This document shows, piece by piece, positions 52,401 through 61,390 of a stretch of 64,000 nucleotides of DNA. Within the stretch, counting starts at the first letter, position 1. Each line of letters starts with the position of its first letter. The stretch is taken from the NCBI GenBank assembly GCA_046330075.1, contig JAXLTL010000006.1:1-64000 (forward strand), given 5' to 3'. Under the pieces are notes generated by a model that saw only the letters and a program-made list of their open reading frames with translations, was not told where the DNA came from and did no database searches. The position numbers were made by a program, and so were the translations under genes. Origin of the DNA: JAJTFW01 sp046330075 (GTDB lineage Bacteria > Bacteroidota > Bacteroidia > AKYH767-A > OLB10).

Positions 52401-54494
52401 GTACAGATAAACGTACACATAGTTGGTGTTTGCAAAACTTACATCCAGTTTAAAACTATCAGTGTTCAGCATGTTGATTTTCCAGTAGTCATCATAGTCG
52501 ATGCTTCCTCCATTATAGCGATGTCCGATATGTCCGGTTTTGGAAGGATTGTTGTTTAATACAGAAGCTGTGAGATCGGAGTTGTTGGATTCGGTGTCGT
52601 TCTGATATGGCGTGGGGGTAAAGGTGTTGGATAATGTATATCCTCCGTAATTGTTGGGTCCACCATAAATACGAACGTAGTAAGTGCCGGCTGCAAGTCC
52701 CGAATAGCTGCAGGAGATAGAAGATTGGGCGTAGCCGCTTGCGCTGGCGAGTTGGGCGTTACCGTCGCTGTCCAGTAAGTATAGGTAGAAGTATGTGTTG
52801 TTTGTATTTGATACGGATAATGAAATATTACCATCGGCCGTCGTGGTTATGATATAGTAGTCGTCATTGTCATATGAACCACCATTGTATCGATGTGCAA
52901 GGTGACCGTTTACTGTACTGTTAACTGCCATTGACAAAGCTGTTGCCGGCGAATTGTTAGGCTCTGCGTCATTGCTGAAGGAAGTAGGGGTAAGTGTTTT
53001 GGATAACTGATAGCCGGTGTAGTTGCCGGGTCCGCCATACACTCTTACGTAATACGTTCCTGCGGCAAGACCATTGGTGCCAAAACTGATGGGTGAGCCT
53101 GCATATCCGCTTGTTGATCCAATTACGGTTGTTCCATCTGAATCCAGAAGATATAGATAGTTATAGGCGTTGTTGTTGTTGATTAATGAGAGACTAATGT
53201 CTCCGTCTACAGGAGTTGTAAATACGTAATAATCGTCCGTGTCATATCCTCCTCCTGTTTGACGGTAGGCAATATGACCAATGTCGGTGGCATTATATGC
53301 CGTATTGATTGCATTGGCAGGAGAGTTGTTGGGTTCAGCGTCGTTGGCCAGTGCATTGGCAGTGTAAGAATTGGAAATAGTATATCCTGAGTAGTTACCA
53401 GGACCTGCTGTTACGCGGATATAGTAAGTCCCTGCTGCCAGACCATTGGTTGTAAATGAAATCCCGCCACCGGCATAACCACTGGTGGATCCCAATACAG
53501 TGGTGGTATCTGCATCATATAGGTAGATGTACGTGTAACCATTCGTATTATTAGAAAGAGAAATTGTGATACTATAGTCACCGTTTGAATAGAAGGAAAA
53601 GAAATCATCGGTATCGTAATTGCTGTTGTTATAGCGATAGGCAATGTGACCCGTAGAACTGCTGTTTTGTGGGAATGACACGGCTGCATTGAAGGAGTTG
53701 TTGTTGGCTCCATCATTCACATAGGTGTTGGGATCCAGCGATGCAGTGAGACTATAGGCATAGAAAGATGCACCTTGTACGCGAATATAGTATGTGCCGG
53801 CACCAAGACCTGTTGAAACAAAGCTGATGCCGCTTTGAGCATAACCACTTGTGCTTCCCAGAAGCGTTACGCCATCAATGTCGTATAGATAAATATAGGA
53901 GTATCCATTGTTGTCGTTTTGAAGGCTTACGGTAATGTTTCCGTCTACTCCCGTAGTGTATTGATAGTAGTCATCGTTATCTGTTGAACCGCCATTGTTG
54001 TAAAATTTTATATGACCTTCTACAGCAATGTTGTTAGTGATGTTCAATGCCTGTGCCGGAAGATCATTTGGTTCAGCATCGTTGGCATATCCGGGTGCTG
54101 TAAATGCAGAAGAAACGAAGTAGTTGGTCGTGCTTGAACAGTAAACCTGAACGAAGTAAACTCCTGCAGCAAGACCGTCTCTGCTGAAACTGATGGTGGA
54201 TTGTGCATACCCGCTTGTGCTGCCCAGACTTGTTGCACCATCACTGTCCAGTAAATAAATGTACATGTACTCATTGGAAATGTTGCTTAGACTGATGGTC
54301 AGTTTTCCATCACCGGTGGTAGTGATTTTGTAGAAATCGTTTAGATCTGTCGGACTCAACGTTCCGCTTTGCGATCCCGTGGGATTTAATACATCGGTTG
54401 TTGTCCCGGGTGCATTATTTCCGGGCTCAACATCTGCCCACACTTTAGCATAAAGGCCGGTGAGCAGAAATGTTAAGAATAATAGTTTTTTCAT
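49464..54494 (-). CDS. Giant T9SS protein with six PPC, six MopE-type and PKD-like repeats
   Basis: 1676 aa. Signal peptide (1-20, ending AKVWA); six pre-peptidase C-terminal (PPC) domains of ~120 residues (~22-750), each with 'AEPNNSPA', 'DxDDYY', 'YIYLLDSDG', 'LGSTSGYA' and 'GLAAGTYYIRV'; one Ig-like domain (~750-820); six MopE-type Ca-binding repeats (~820-1230: DADGDTYG ... DCND ... PGATEVCNGIDDDCDG); four PKD-like domains (~1231-1590); T9SS sorting domain (~1593-1676, DIYPNPARTLVHLV, LPQGIYLLQVTTP, VMKLIKE). No catalytic domain. It is probably a Ca-stabilised adhesin or matrix protein on the surface. The PKD-like and MopE parts are very similar to those of the 2577-aa protein. Divergent from the sensor kinase gene. 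Confidence 0.88.
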   Translation of the reverse strand: MKKLLFLTFLLTGLYAKVWADVEPGNNAPGTTTDVLNPTGSQSGTLSPTDLNDFYKITTTGDGKLTISLSNISNEYMYIYLLDSDGATSLGSTSGYAQSTISFSRDGLAAGVYFVQVYCSSTTNYFVSSAFTAPGYANDAEPNDLPAQALNITNNIAVEGHIKFYNNGGSTDNDDYYQYTTGVDGNITVSLQNDNNGYSYIYLYDIDGVTLLGSTSGYAQSGISFVSTGLGAGTYYIRVQGASFYAYSLTASLDPNTYVNDGANNNSFNAAVSFPQNSSSTGHIAYRYNNSNYDTDDFFSFYSNGDYSITISLSNNTNGYTYIYLYDADTTTVLGSTSGYAGGGISFTTNGLAAGTYYIRVTAGPGNYSGYTISNSYTANALANDAEPNNSPANAINTAYNATDIGHIAYRQTGGGYDTDDYYVFTTPVDGDISLSLINNNNAYNYLYLLDSDGTTVIGSTSGYAGSPISFGTNGLAAGTYYVRVYGGPGNYTGYQLSKTLTPTSFSNDAEPNNSPATALSMAVNSTVNGHLAHRYNGGSYDNDDYYIITTTADGNISLSVSNTNNTYFYLYLLDSDGNAQLASASGYAQSSISCSYSGLAAGTYYVRIYGGPNNYGGYTLSNTFTPTPYQNDTESNNSDLTASVLNNNPSKTGHIGHRYNGGSIDYDDYWKINMLNTDSFKLDVSFANTNYVYVYLYNSSLNQIYASSGYGGTYSISFPSLPQGTYYFRIYGSQYNAYTLSGFYWPCDPSAAAITAGGPTTFCQGGSVGLNLSGSYNNYLWSNGATTGSISATSTGNYSLTAYDFDGCAHLSNTISVTALPNATWYADSDGDNYGNPGQSQITCTGAPSGYVADNTDCNDGNASIHPGATEVCNGIDDDCDGTADDGLLFSTWYVDADGDTYGSNSSTTIACSQPVGYVSNGTDCNDNSAAINPGAAELCNGIDDDCDGSTDEGCNTYTWFADADGDTYGNPSVSTTTQTPVAPSGYVGNNTDCNDNNAAINPSATETCNGIDDDCDGIADDGLTFLTYYTDADGDGFGSASATGISSCTPVAGAVTNNGDCNDGNNAVNPAATETCNNVDDDCDGIADDGLTFLTYYTDGDGDGFGAASATGISSCTPVAGAVTNNTDCNDANNAINPSANEVCNNIDDNCNGTADEGLTYSTYYADADGDTYGDASTSTQTCNGAPSGYVSNSNDCNDNNGAVNPGATEVCNGIDDNCDGTTDEGCGGCGAPGSINGPAAVCAPTGQQITYSVAAVPGAYSYNWTVPAGTVIVSGQGTNTLVVRWPFSVIHSGLSGDICVTYTAACGTSSPSCLPISVQLSVPVRPNSISGAAIACDGDVATYSVAAVARASSYFWTVPVGATITGGQGTNIITVQYDNTFAGGSITVSASNGCGTGPDRMKTIARNILKAPASINGLTNGVCAASGVGYTCTNVVGAGSYNWTVPTGATIMSGQGSTSIVVDFAGSFTAGVISVNAVNGCGGGASRSLSVKAAPGQPGPISGPSAPCTNSINTYEVAAMPGASVYTWTVPASFTIQSGQGTKTIQVLTPSSTVTNRTISVRASNNCGTGATRSLSGINVVNCVRATEATALIQDIYPNPARTLVHLVLHPAEAMPTNIEILDLSGRSLMSQSAELQPGENVIALNIEMLPQGIYLLQVTTPEGTSVMKLIKE

Positions 54495-54740
54495 GATGTT
54501 AGATTTTTGTCAAAATTCCCCTTGATGGCCAAATACGGCAATACTGCATTTGGAGTATTTACACATAAGTTCTTGCCGGAAACTGAAATGGAGTTTTCAC
54601 AATACTACATATGCGTTATTTGATACTATTGTCAGGACCCTTTACTTGCGCGGTCTTATTCTCAATGCAGGTGATTTCTTATTTTGTATGAGTGAAAACC
54701 AAGGTGTTATCAAAGAGTCATCTGCTCTGGATTTTTATTG

Positions 54741-54771
54741 TTGATCGGCGTAGTGTATTTCACTATCTTTC
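54741..54771 (+). promoter_or_regulatory. Promoter TTG-N20-TATCTTTC of the two-component operon
   Basis: TTG at 54741-54743 and TATCTTTC at 54764-54771, spaced 20 bp, fit the Bacteroidota consensus. The box ends 4 bp before the ATG at 54776, so the mRNA would be almost leaderless. Confidence 0.55.
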
Positions 54772-54775
54772 ATCC

Positions 54776-56671
54776 ATGAGAAAGGTGGTATTATTACTAC
54801 TGTTGCTGCTGGGTTACTGCAGGATGACTGTAGCCCAAACGACGCGAATTGATCGGATACGTACTGTCGTTTATAACACTTCCGGTAAACAACAGTACAA
54901 TGCATTGTTTCAGCTTTTTGAACAGCGGTATTCAATGTCCGTTGATTCATTGGGTGTGTACTTGAAAATGGCACAACAACTGGGTGGTGATACGATTAGT
55001 GATGTAACCGGTATTACTATTGAATTTTTGAAATTTATGGGCCAGGCACGAACTCTGTCGGCTGAGGTGCTTATCCATAAATCAGATAGTTTGTTAAGTA
55101 TTATCAAAACAAAGAATCTGGAGACTGATCTTGAATTGAAATTACTGCATTATAAAGCCGGCGCATTGGTGCGTACCGGAAAGTATAAGGAAGGACTGGC
55201 TGAATACTACAAGGTGCTAAATGCGGCAGAGAAGAAAGGTAATCTGGAATATATCTGTGCAGCATGGAACGGTGTTGGTTGGGTGCATATGGAAACCGGT
55301 AAGTACGAAGAGGCTATTCCTTATTTCAGAAAGGTGATGGGCCAGTTGAATGATACTGCATTTAATGGCCGTCCTAATGTAATTTACAGCAACCTCGCTT
55401 CCTGCTATTGCACGATTGGAAAGAATGATTCAGCATTAAAATATATCTTGCTGGTAGAGAAAAATGTGCGTCAGGTGGAAAGTCTTCAGTTGTTGGCAAA
55501 TGCACTGGCGATTAAGTCGGATATCATGAAGGCGATGGGGAGAAATCAGGAGGTGGCTGCCTGTCTCAGGGAAATGGTCGACATCCGCCGAAAGATTGGT
55601 GATGTTTTCTATATCGTTTCTGATATGTTCGTGCTGGCTCAGTATTATTCGGAGAATGGTGAATGCTCAAAAGGTATAGCTTTATGCAAAGAAGCGCTGG
55701 AGTTGATTGATAAGTATAATATACGGGTGAAGGAGATGATCATCAGAGAAGCGCTGGCTATGAATTATAAGGCCTGCGGTGATTATAAGAATTATGCTGA
55801 TGAGCTGAATCTGCTGATGAATCTCAAAGATTCTGTTAATAAAATTGCCTCATCCGATGCTCTGGCGGAGATGGAGGCCAAGTATGAGCTGCAGAAGAAA
55901 GAGGAACGGATTGAGAAGCAGGAACTGATGTTGTCGAAGCGGAATTATATGGTGTTTGGCTCCATGACGTTATTGGTAATGGCGCTGATCATCGGGTTTC
56001 AGTATTTCAGAAATTACAAGAACAGAGCTTCTATACAGGCGAAACTGGCTGTAAGTGAAGCCCGGGAAGAGGAACGGAAACGGATTGCTGCTGAATTACA
56101 TGATAACATTGGTACGCAGCTGGGCTTTATTTCCCGTAAGATTGATATTTACAAGAATAAAGCAGGGTCAGAGCATCCTTCTGATCATCCTTTATTGGAA
56201 GAGATCAGCAATGCTTCCCGCAGAACGATCAGCGATCTTCGTGAAACGATTTGGGCCTTGAAGAAGGAGCAGGTGGATTTTCGTGAACTTGCCGACCGCC
56301 TTAAATTGCATGCACGCCGTCAGTTTGAAGGCGTGAGCGAAGTGAAAGTGGACATCGGAGAAGAAATTTCGTCAGCGATTATCATTTCACCTGTGGCATC
56401 GTTAAACGTTTTCAGGATTTTGCAGGAAGCATTGTATAATGCTGCCGTGCACTCAGAGGCTTCAGCGGTTCACCTGGGTTTTAATACGACACAGGCTGGA
56501 GAATGGAATATTATACTGACTGATAATGGTAAAGGATTCGATACTACACGAGAGTATGAACATCATTATGGACTTGAAAATATGCGTTTGAGGGCTCAGG
56601 AATCAGGACTGGTTCTTGAAATTGAATCTTCCGGTAATGGAACACGCATCGTATTGTCGGGAAAGTCATAA
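54776..56671 (+). CDS. TPR-containing sensor histidine kinase (NarL-type)
   Basis: 631 aa from the ATG at 54776 (MRKVVLLLLLLLGYCRMTVAQ, signal peptide); the frame opens at a GTG at 54692, which would put 28 non-signal residues in front and lie upstream of the promoter, so I reject it. The extracytoplasmic part (~22-385) has TPR-like repeats (EYICAAWNGVGWVHMETGKY, VIYSNLASCYCTIGKNDSAL). A TM helix is at ~391-412, then the HisKA_3 dimerisation box with H442 (RIAAELHDNIGTQL) and an HATPase domain (ALYNAAVHSEAS, TDNGKGFD, GLENMRLRAQE). It autophosphorylates and passes phosphate to the NarL-type regulator 66 bp downstream. Confidence 0.9.
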   Translation: MRKVVLLLLLLLGYCRMTVAQTTRIDRIRTVVYNTSGKQQYNALFQLFEQRYSMSVDSLGVYLKMAQQLGGDTISDVTGITIEFLKFMGQARTLSAEVLIHKSDSLLSIIKTKNLETDLELKLLHYKAGALVRTGKYKEGLAEYYKVLNAAEKKGNLEYICAAWNGVGWVHMETGKYEEAIPYFRKVMGQLNDTAFNGRPNVIYSNLASCYCTIGKNDSALKYILLVEKNVRQVESLQLLANALAIKSDIMKAMGRNQEVAACLREMVDIRRKIGDVFYIVSDMFVLAQYYSENGECSKGIALCKEALELIDKYNIRVKEMIIREALAMNYKACGDYKNYADELNLLMNLKDSVNKIASSDALAEMEAKYELQKKEERIEKQELMLSKRNYMVFGSMTLLVMALIIGFQYFRNYKNRASIQAKLAVSEAREEERKRIAAELHDNIGTQLGFISRKIDIYKNKAGSEHPSDHPLLEEISNASRRTISDLRETIWALKKEQVDFRELADRLKLHARRQFEGVSEVKVDIGEEISSAIIISPVASLNVFRILQEALYNAAVHSEASAVHLGFNTTQAGEWNIILTDNGKGFDTTREYEHHYGLENMRLRAQESGLVLEIESSGNGTRIVLSGKS

Positions 56672-56737
56672 CGTAGAATAGCTCATATGTATTATTGATG
56701 AATTGATGGTAAGATAACAATTTTGACAAATTGAATT

Positions 56738-57406
56738 ATGTTTATTCGGGTAGGCATCGTTGATGATAAACAACAGAATCGCTCCACGCTCAGGGATGAG
56801 TTGAGCGTTTCAGATGGATTGCGCATTGTTCTGGTTGCTAAAAACGGAGCCGATTTTTTAAACCAGATGAAGGAGCTTGGTGAGCATGAAAGACCGGAAG
56901 TGGTATTGATGGATATTGAAATGCCCGAAATGGATGGGATTTCGGCAGTGACGAAAGCTAAAGTTCTTTATCCGGATGTTCATTTTCTGATGTTGACAAT
57001 CTTCGATGACGAGGATAAAATTTTTGAGGCGATCCGCAGTGGTGCCAATGGATATCTGCTGAAAGACGAGAAGGCTGAAGTGATCGAGGATTATATCCGG
57101 CAGATCATTGATGTGGGTGGCGTTCCCATGAGTCCTTCTATTGCCCGTAAAGCGATGAATATGCTGGCCCGGAGCCGGCATGAAGACAGCAAAGTTGATC
57201 AGCAGGAAGAAACCTTGTCGGAAAGAGAGTTTGAGGTGCTGAATCTTCTTGTTCAGGGGTATGATTATAAGATAATTGCCGAAAAATTGTTTTTAAGCGC
57301 CCATACGGTTCGAAAGCACATCGCCAACATCTACAGTAAGCTGCAAGTGACTTCCAAGGCACAGGCGATAAACCTTGCTCATAAGAAACGATGGTTTAAT
57401 ACTTGA
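56738..57406 (+). CDS. NarL/FixJ-type response regulator
   Basis: 222 aa. Receiver domain (1-125) with acidic pair D9/D10 (GIVDDKQ), phosphoacceptor D59 (VVLMDIEMPEMDG), Thr/Ser switch (FLMLTIFDD) and K106 region (GYLLKDEKAE). LuxR-type DNA-binding domain (~155-215: LSEREFEVLNLLVQGYDYKI, AHTVRKHIANIYSKLQV). Partner of the upstream HisKA_3 kinase (66 bp gap). Targets unknown. Confidence 0.93.
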   Translation: MFIRVGIVDDKQQNRSTLRDELSVSDGLRIVLVAKNGADFLNQMKELGEHERPEVVLMDIEMPEMDGISAVTKAKVLYPDVHFLMLTIFDDEDKIFEAIRSGANGYLLKDEKAEVIEDYIRQIIDVGGVPMSPSIARKAMNMLARSRHEDSKVDQQEETLSEREFEVLNLLVQGYDYKIIAEKLFLSAHTVRKHIANIYSKLQVTSKAQAINLAHKKRWFNT

Positions 57407-57442
57407 TATTATTTCGTACTTTAGGTGTCACTTCGGGCATCT

Positions 57443-60364
57443 ATGCGGCGGTTCATCTGGTTGGTTTTATTGGTGATTGTTTCTGGCTATGTGAATGGTC
57501 AGAGTTCGCCCGTATTCCGACATTTTACAACTGAGGATGGACTCCCCGGATCACAGGTTTATCAGGTAATATCTGATAAAGACGGGATCCTCTGGTTTGC
57601 TACTGATCATGGCCTGGTAAGTTATAACGGGTATGAGTTTAAAACATGGTCGATGGCCGAGGGTCTCACGGATAATACAGTTTTTAAATTGCAGCTGGAT
57701 GAAGACGGTGTCTTGTGGATGCAGACGTATTCCAGCGGGTTTTTTTATTTGAAGAACAGTAAGATTTATCCGTACCGTTTTAACGAGCAGGTAAAAAAAC
57801 AGATCAGTGGAGAAATTCCATTGAGTTTTTATAAAACAAAGGACGAGTCATTGGTGTTTACCAGTACTACGCAGTTTGAAGTGGCGATCGATTATGCAGG
57901 AAGACCACATGTCCTTCACCGGTTTGGAAATGCAGGAAAGGATGCGTTCGTTTTACTGCACGAGTGTGATCCGGGTAAGTTTGTTAGCTCTTCCTCAAAT
58001 GTGCTGGCTCATTTCGATGACTTGAAACTGATTTTCAGGGATACTGCTGGCCAGGCTGATACATTAGAGATTCCTCACAAGGAAGTTGGCCATATTTCGG
58101 CAATGCGTCGCCGTGATGGTTCCTTGCTGTTGGTGATCGGGTATTATATCTATCGGCTGGAGAATAATAAGTTGGTTGAGTGCGGAAAATTGCCGGTACT
58201 GATTAATCATGTGATGGAAGATAAGTCCGGTACGGTCTGGACGGCATCTTATAATGGTGTTATCCGGTTGGTAGAAAAGCAGCATGGTTTTGTTCCGGAT
58301 CCCATGTTGAATGGCTCCTTCGTGAGCGGGATTGGCGAAGATATAGAGCACACGATCTGGGTAACTACCGTGAATAATGGTGTTTATTCTTTTTCAAATA
58401 GCCCTGTCAGAGTTTTTGCATTTGATAATCTTCCGCCTCAGGGACCACTTTCTCTGACAAGCTCTCGCGATGAGGTGTATGCTTCTTTCTGGAATGGCTA
58501 TATCTTGAAAATGAACAGCACTGCAATGGAGTTGTTTCATAAGTTTCCCGATGATCAATATATCAGCAATGTTAAATACGATCTGCGACATCACCGCCTT
58601 TTTGTTGCGAAATACAACTCCGGTTATTTTGAAAAGGGAGTGTTTTACTCTACGATGGGGAATAAGCCATTTGCGCTAAAAGGGCCGTTCCTGCCAGTTG
58701 CCAACGGCGAAATGGTCAATCCGACGGTTAACGGTTTGTATTGGATAGGACCGAATGGTGTCTCGAAAGATATGCCACTTAATTTTCGGGCAAATGAACT
58801 TTGTTATGGACCCGATAGTATTGTTTTATTGGCAGCAAGCGATGGCTTGTATAAGCTTGATCTTTTGACGGGAGAAGCGACCGTGTATGCTCCTTCTTTG
58901 AAAGGAAAAAGAGTGAATGCTGTTGCGTATTCCAAACCGTATCTTACTGTAGCTGTGCGGGGAGAAGGAATATGGATCCGGAGTGAAGGTGAGTGGGTGA
59001 ATTTGAGTTCCACACAGGGCCTTTGCAGTGACTTCATGAATCGTGTGATTATTGATCAGGATGAATGCTGGTGTAGTTCTACAAATGGAATTTCCCGAAT
59101 AGCACTGAACAGGTCGGGTGATACACGTTTCCACATAGTGAATTATACCAGCAATGTCGGGTTAAAGGAAAATGAAATTAATGACATTTTATTGTTTCGT
59201 GACACGGTTTGGGTGGCTTCTAAAAATGCAATTTGTTTTTTCCCGCGCACCTTTGATCCGGTATTGAAAATCGCCCCCAATGTTTTGTTAACCGGCATCA
59301 AAGTCAATAATAAACCTGTAAGTGTAAATGGGATGCTTGACCTGTATCCAGATGAAAATAATATTTCTGTTTCTTTTTCAGGTATTTCTCCATCAAGCAG
59401 AGGGAAGATGTTGTATCGTTATTTGTTAATCAGTTATAAAGATACCTTCGAGTCTTTCACTACTAACCGGCAGGTGGATTTTGCTGCGTTGGATGACGGT
59501 AAGTATACTTTTCAGGTGTATGCGAGGAACGTACATGGTGTATGGTCTGCTCAGCCGGTTACTTTTTCGTTTGTTGTAAACCCGCCTGTCTGGAAGAGAT
59601 GGTGGTTAATCACCATCGTAGCGCTTTTGTTGGCCTTGGTGATCTATTTGTTGATGCGGTACCGGGTGCAGAAAGTTCGTGAAGAACAGGCATGGAAGTC
59701 TGGTCTTGAACGGCAATTGCTGGAGTATGAATCAAAGGCGTTGCGGGCACAGATGAATCCGCATTTTATTTTTAATGTGATGAATTCAATTCAGGATTAT
59801 ATCCTGAAAAATGATATGAAGTCCGCACAGAAGTATCTCACGAAGTTTGCCCGGTTGGTACGGATGATTCTCGATAACTCTGTGCAATCGGATGTGTTGC
59901 TTGATGAGGAGTTGAAAGCAAACCGGCTGTATGTTGAATTGGAACAGCAAAGGTTTAATCAGAAATTCGTTTTTGATTTTCAAATGGATCATGAGCTGGA
60001 AGAGGCGGGCATCCGGATCCCGTCCATGCTCATTCAGCCGTTTCTGGAGAATGCAATAAAGCATGGCATCGGTCATCTGGAAGGTGAAGGCCGCCTGCGA
60101 TTATCGGTATTCCGCGACGCAGATGATTTAATTGTGGAGATCGAGGACAATGGAGTAGGGCGTACAGCAGCCGCGGAGTGGAATGCACTTCATCAGAAAG
60201 ACCATCAAAGTATGGGTTCTCTTCTTACCGAAAAGCGGGTAGAGATATTAAATGACGCACTGCATGCAGGAATAGAATTGGAAGTGACGGATTTATTTAA
60301 TGAAGAAGGCAAGCCATCAGGAACCAGGGTTGTTTTGGTGTTTACGGATGTTGCTCACTCCTGA
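57443..60364 (+). CDS. Two-component-propeller sensor with LytS/YehU-type kinase domain
   Basis: 973 aa from the ATG at 57443, where the signal peptide starts (MRRFIWLVLLVIVSGYVNGQ); the GTG at 57425 would add six residues. Periplasmic beta-propeller of two-component-regulator repeats (~21-610: FTTEDGLPGSQVYQVISDKD, GILWFATDHGL, TVFKLQLDEDGVLWMQTY), a Y_Y_Y domain (~615-705, ending DGKYTFQVYARNVHGVWS), TM helix (~716-738), then a His_kinase domain with H774 (RAQMNPHFIFNVMNSIQ) and HATPase (MLIQPFLENAIKHGIGH, EIEDNGVGR). Shorter than hybrid SusR-like sensors because it lacks receiver and AraC domains. The cognate regulator is 40 bp downstream. Ligand unknown, often a glycan in this group. Confidence 0.92.
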   Translation: MRRFIWLVLLVIVSGYVNGQSSPVFRHFTTEDGLPGSQVYQVISDKDGILWFATDHGLVSYNGYEFKTWSMAEGLTDNTVFKLQLDEDGVLWMQTYSSGFFYLKNSKIYPYRFNEQVKKQISGEIPLSFYKTKDESLVFTSTTQFEVAIDYAGRPHVLHRFGNAGKDAFVLLHECDPGKFVSSSSNVLAHFDDLKLIFRDTAGQADTLEIPHKEVGHISAMRRRDGSLLLVIGYYIYRLENNKLVECGKLPVLINHVMEDKSGTVWTASYNGVIRLVEKQHGFVPDPMLNGSFVSGIGEDIEHTIWVTTVNNGVYSFSNSPVRVFAFDNLPPQGPLSLTSSRDEVYASFWNGYILKMNSTAMELFHKFPDDQYISNVKYDLRHHRLFVAKYNSGYFEKGVFYSTMGNKPFALKGPFLPVANGEMVNPTVNGLYWIGPNGVSKDMPLNFRANELCYGPDSIVLLAASDGLYKLDLLTGEATVYAPSLKGKRVNAVAYSKPYLTVAVRGEGIWIRSEGEWVNLSSTQGLCSDFMNRVIIDQDECWCSSTNGISRIALNRSGDTRFHIVNYTSNVGLKENEINDILLFRDTVWVASKNAICFFPRTFDPVLKIAPNVLLTGIKVNNKPVSVNGMLDLYPDENNISVSFSGISPSSRGKMLYRYLLISYKDTFESFTTNRQVDFAALDDGKYTFQVYARNVHGVWSAQPVTFSFVVNPPVWKRWWLITIVALLLALVIYLLMRYRVQKVREEQAWKSGLERQLLEYESKALRAQMNPHFIFNVMNSIQDYILKNDMKSAQKYLTKFARLVRMILDNSVQSDVLLDEELKANRLYVELEQQRFNQKFVFDFQMDHELEEAGIRIPSMLIQPFLENAIKHGIGHLEGEGRLRLSVFRDADDLIVEIEDNGVGRTAAAEWNALHQKDHQSMGSLLTEKRVEILNDALHAGIELEVTDLFNEEGKPSGTRVVLVFTDVAHS

Positions 60365-60404
60365 TTTTGCTGTATAAGGGAAATTTCTTATTATTGTTAG
60401 AGAA

Positions 60405-61142
60405 ATGAATAAGATACGTGCTGTTATCGTGGATGATGAACAAAGTGGACGCGACTCACTTCGTCGTCTGCTGGAAGAGAATTGCCGTGATGTGGAAGTG
60501 GTGGATCAGGCCGGTTCTGTTGATCAGGCAGTTGAGGTGATTCGTTTACATAATCCGGATCTGGTTTTTCTGGATGTGGAAATGCCAAGAGGCAGCGGCT
60601 TTGAATTGCTGAAGAGGATCGACCGGCCTTCGTTTAAGACCATATTTGTTACCGCTCATAATCATTATGCAATTAAAGCTATAAAATTTTCGGCAGCTGA
60701 TTATCTCTTAAAACCGGTGGATGTTGATGAGTTGATCGCGTCTGTTGATCATGTGAAGACAATGCATAGTGATTGGCCTTCGCGTTATTCGAATATTTCA
60801 GATGCCCTGGATCCCGGAAAAAAAAGCAAACTCGCAGTTCCGGTGAAGGATGGTTTTGTGTTTATCTCTCCCGATGAGATTATCCGCCTTCAGGCTGATG
60901 GAAGCTATACGCATATCTATACCGCGAACGAAAAATACACCGCTTCACGGAACATTAAGGAGTATGAGGATCTTTTGCATGATCGCGGCTTTTTCAGAGC
61001 CCACCATTCACATCTCATTAACCTGTCGCATGTGCGCAATTTCAGCAGAAATGAAGGTTACTCAGTGGCTATGAGCGATGGTTCTGTCGTGGAGGTCGCC
61101 CGAAGAAAGAAAGACCAGTTTTTGCAGCTGATGAATGCTTAA
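60405..61142 (+). CDS. LytTR-family response regulator
   Basis: 245 aa. Receiver domain (1-120) with D10/D11 (VIVDDEQSGRD), phosphoacceptor D57 (PDLVFLDVEMPRGSG), T83 region (IFVTAHNHYA) and K-P switch (DYLLKPVDVDE). C-terminal LytTR DNA-binding domain (~145-245: LAVPVKDGFVFISPDEIIRL, ADGSYTHIYTANEKYTASRN, FFRAHHSHLINLSHVRNF, SVVEVARRKKDQFLQLM). Pairs with the LytS-type kinase immediately upstream. Confidence 0.95.
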   Translation: MNKIRAVIVDDEQSGRDSLRRLLEENCRDVEVVDQAGSVDQAVEVIRLHNPDLVFLDVEMPRGSGFELLKRIDRPSFKTIFVTAHNHYAIKAIKFSAADYLLKPVDVDELIASVDHVKTMHSDWPSRYSNISDALDPGKKSKLAVPVKDGFVFISPDEIIRLQADGSYTHIYTANEKYTASRNIKEYEDLLHDRGFFRAHHSHLINLSHVRNFSRNEGYSVAMSDGSVVEVARRKKDQFLQLMNA

Positions 61143-61390
61143 TCCCTTGTCTTAGGGGTGGTCAGAAGTGCCCTCGTCTAGAATCCGTGTATTCATGCCT
61201 CCCAATTATCAGGTTTTTCCTGCCACTTATGGCCCGAATCCCCCGCCGGTGAATTTCCCGTAATTATATTCAGGATGTTTTTTTCATTTGATTGAGGAAA
61301 GAGTGTTTCCGGAGCAAACAGGGAAGATCGCTGCCGGAAATATGTCCCCGCTTTTGGTCGCACGCAGCAGAACTGCTAAATCTTTAGAAA

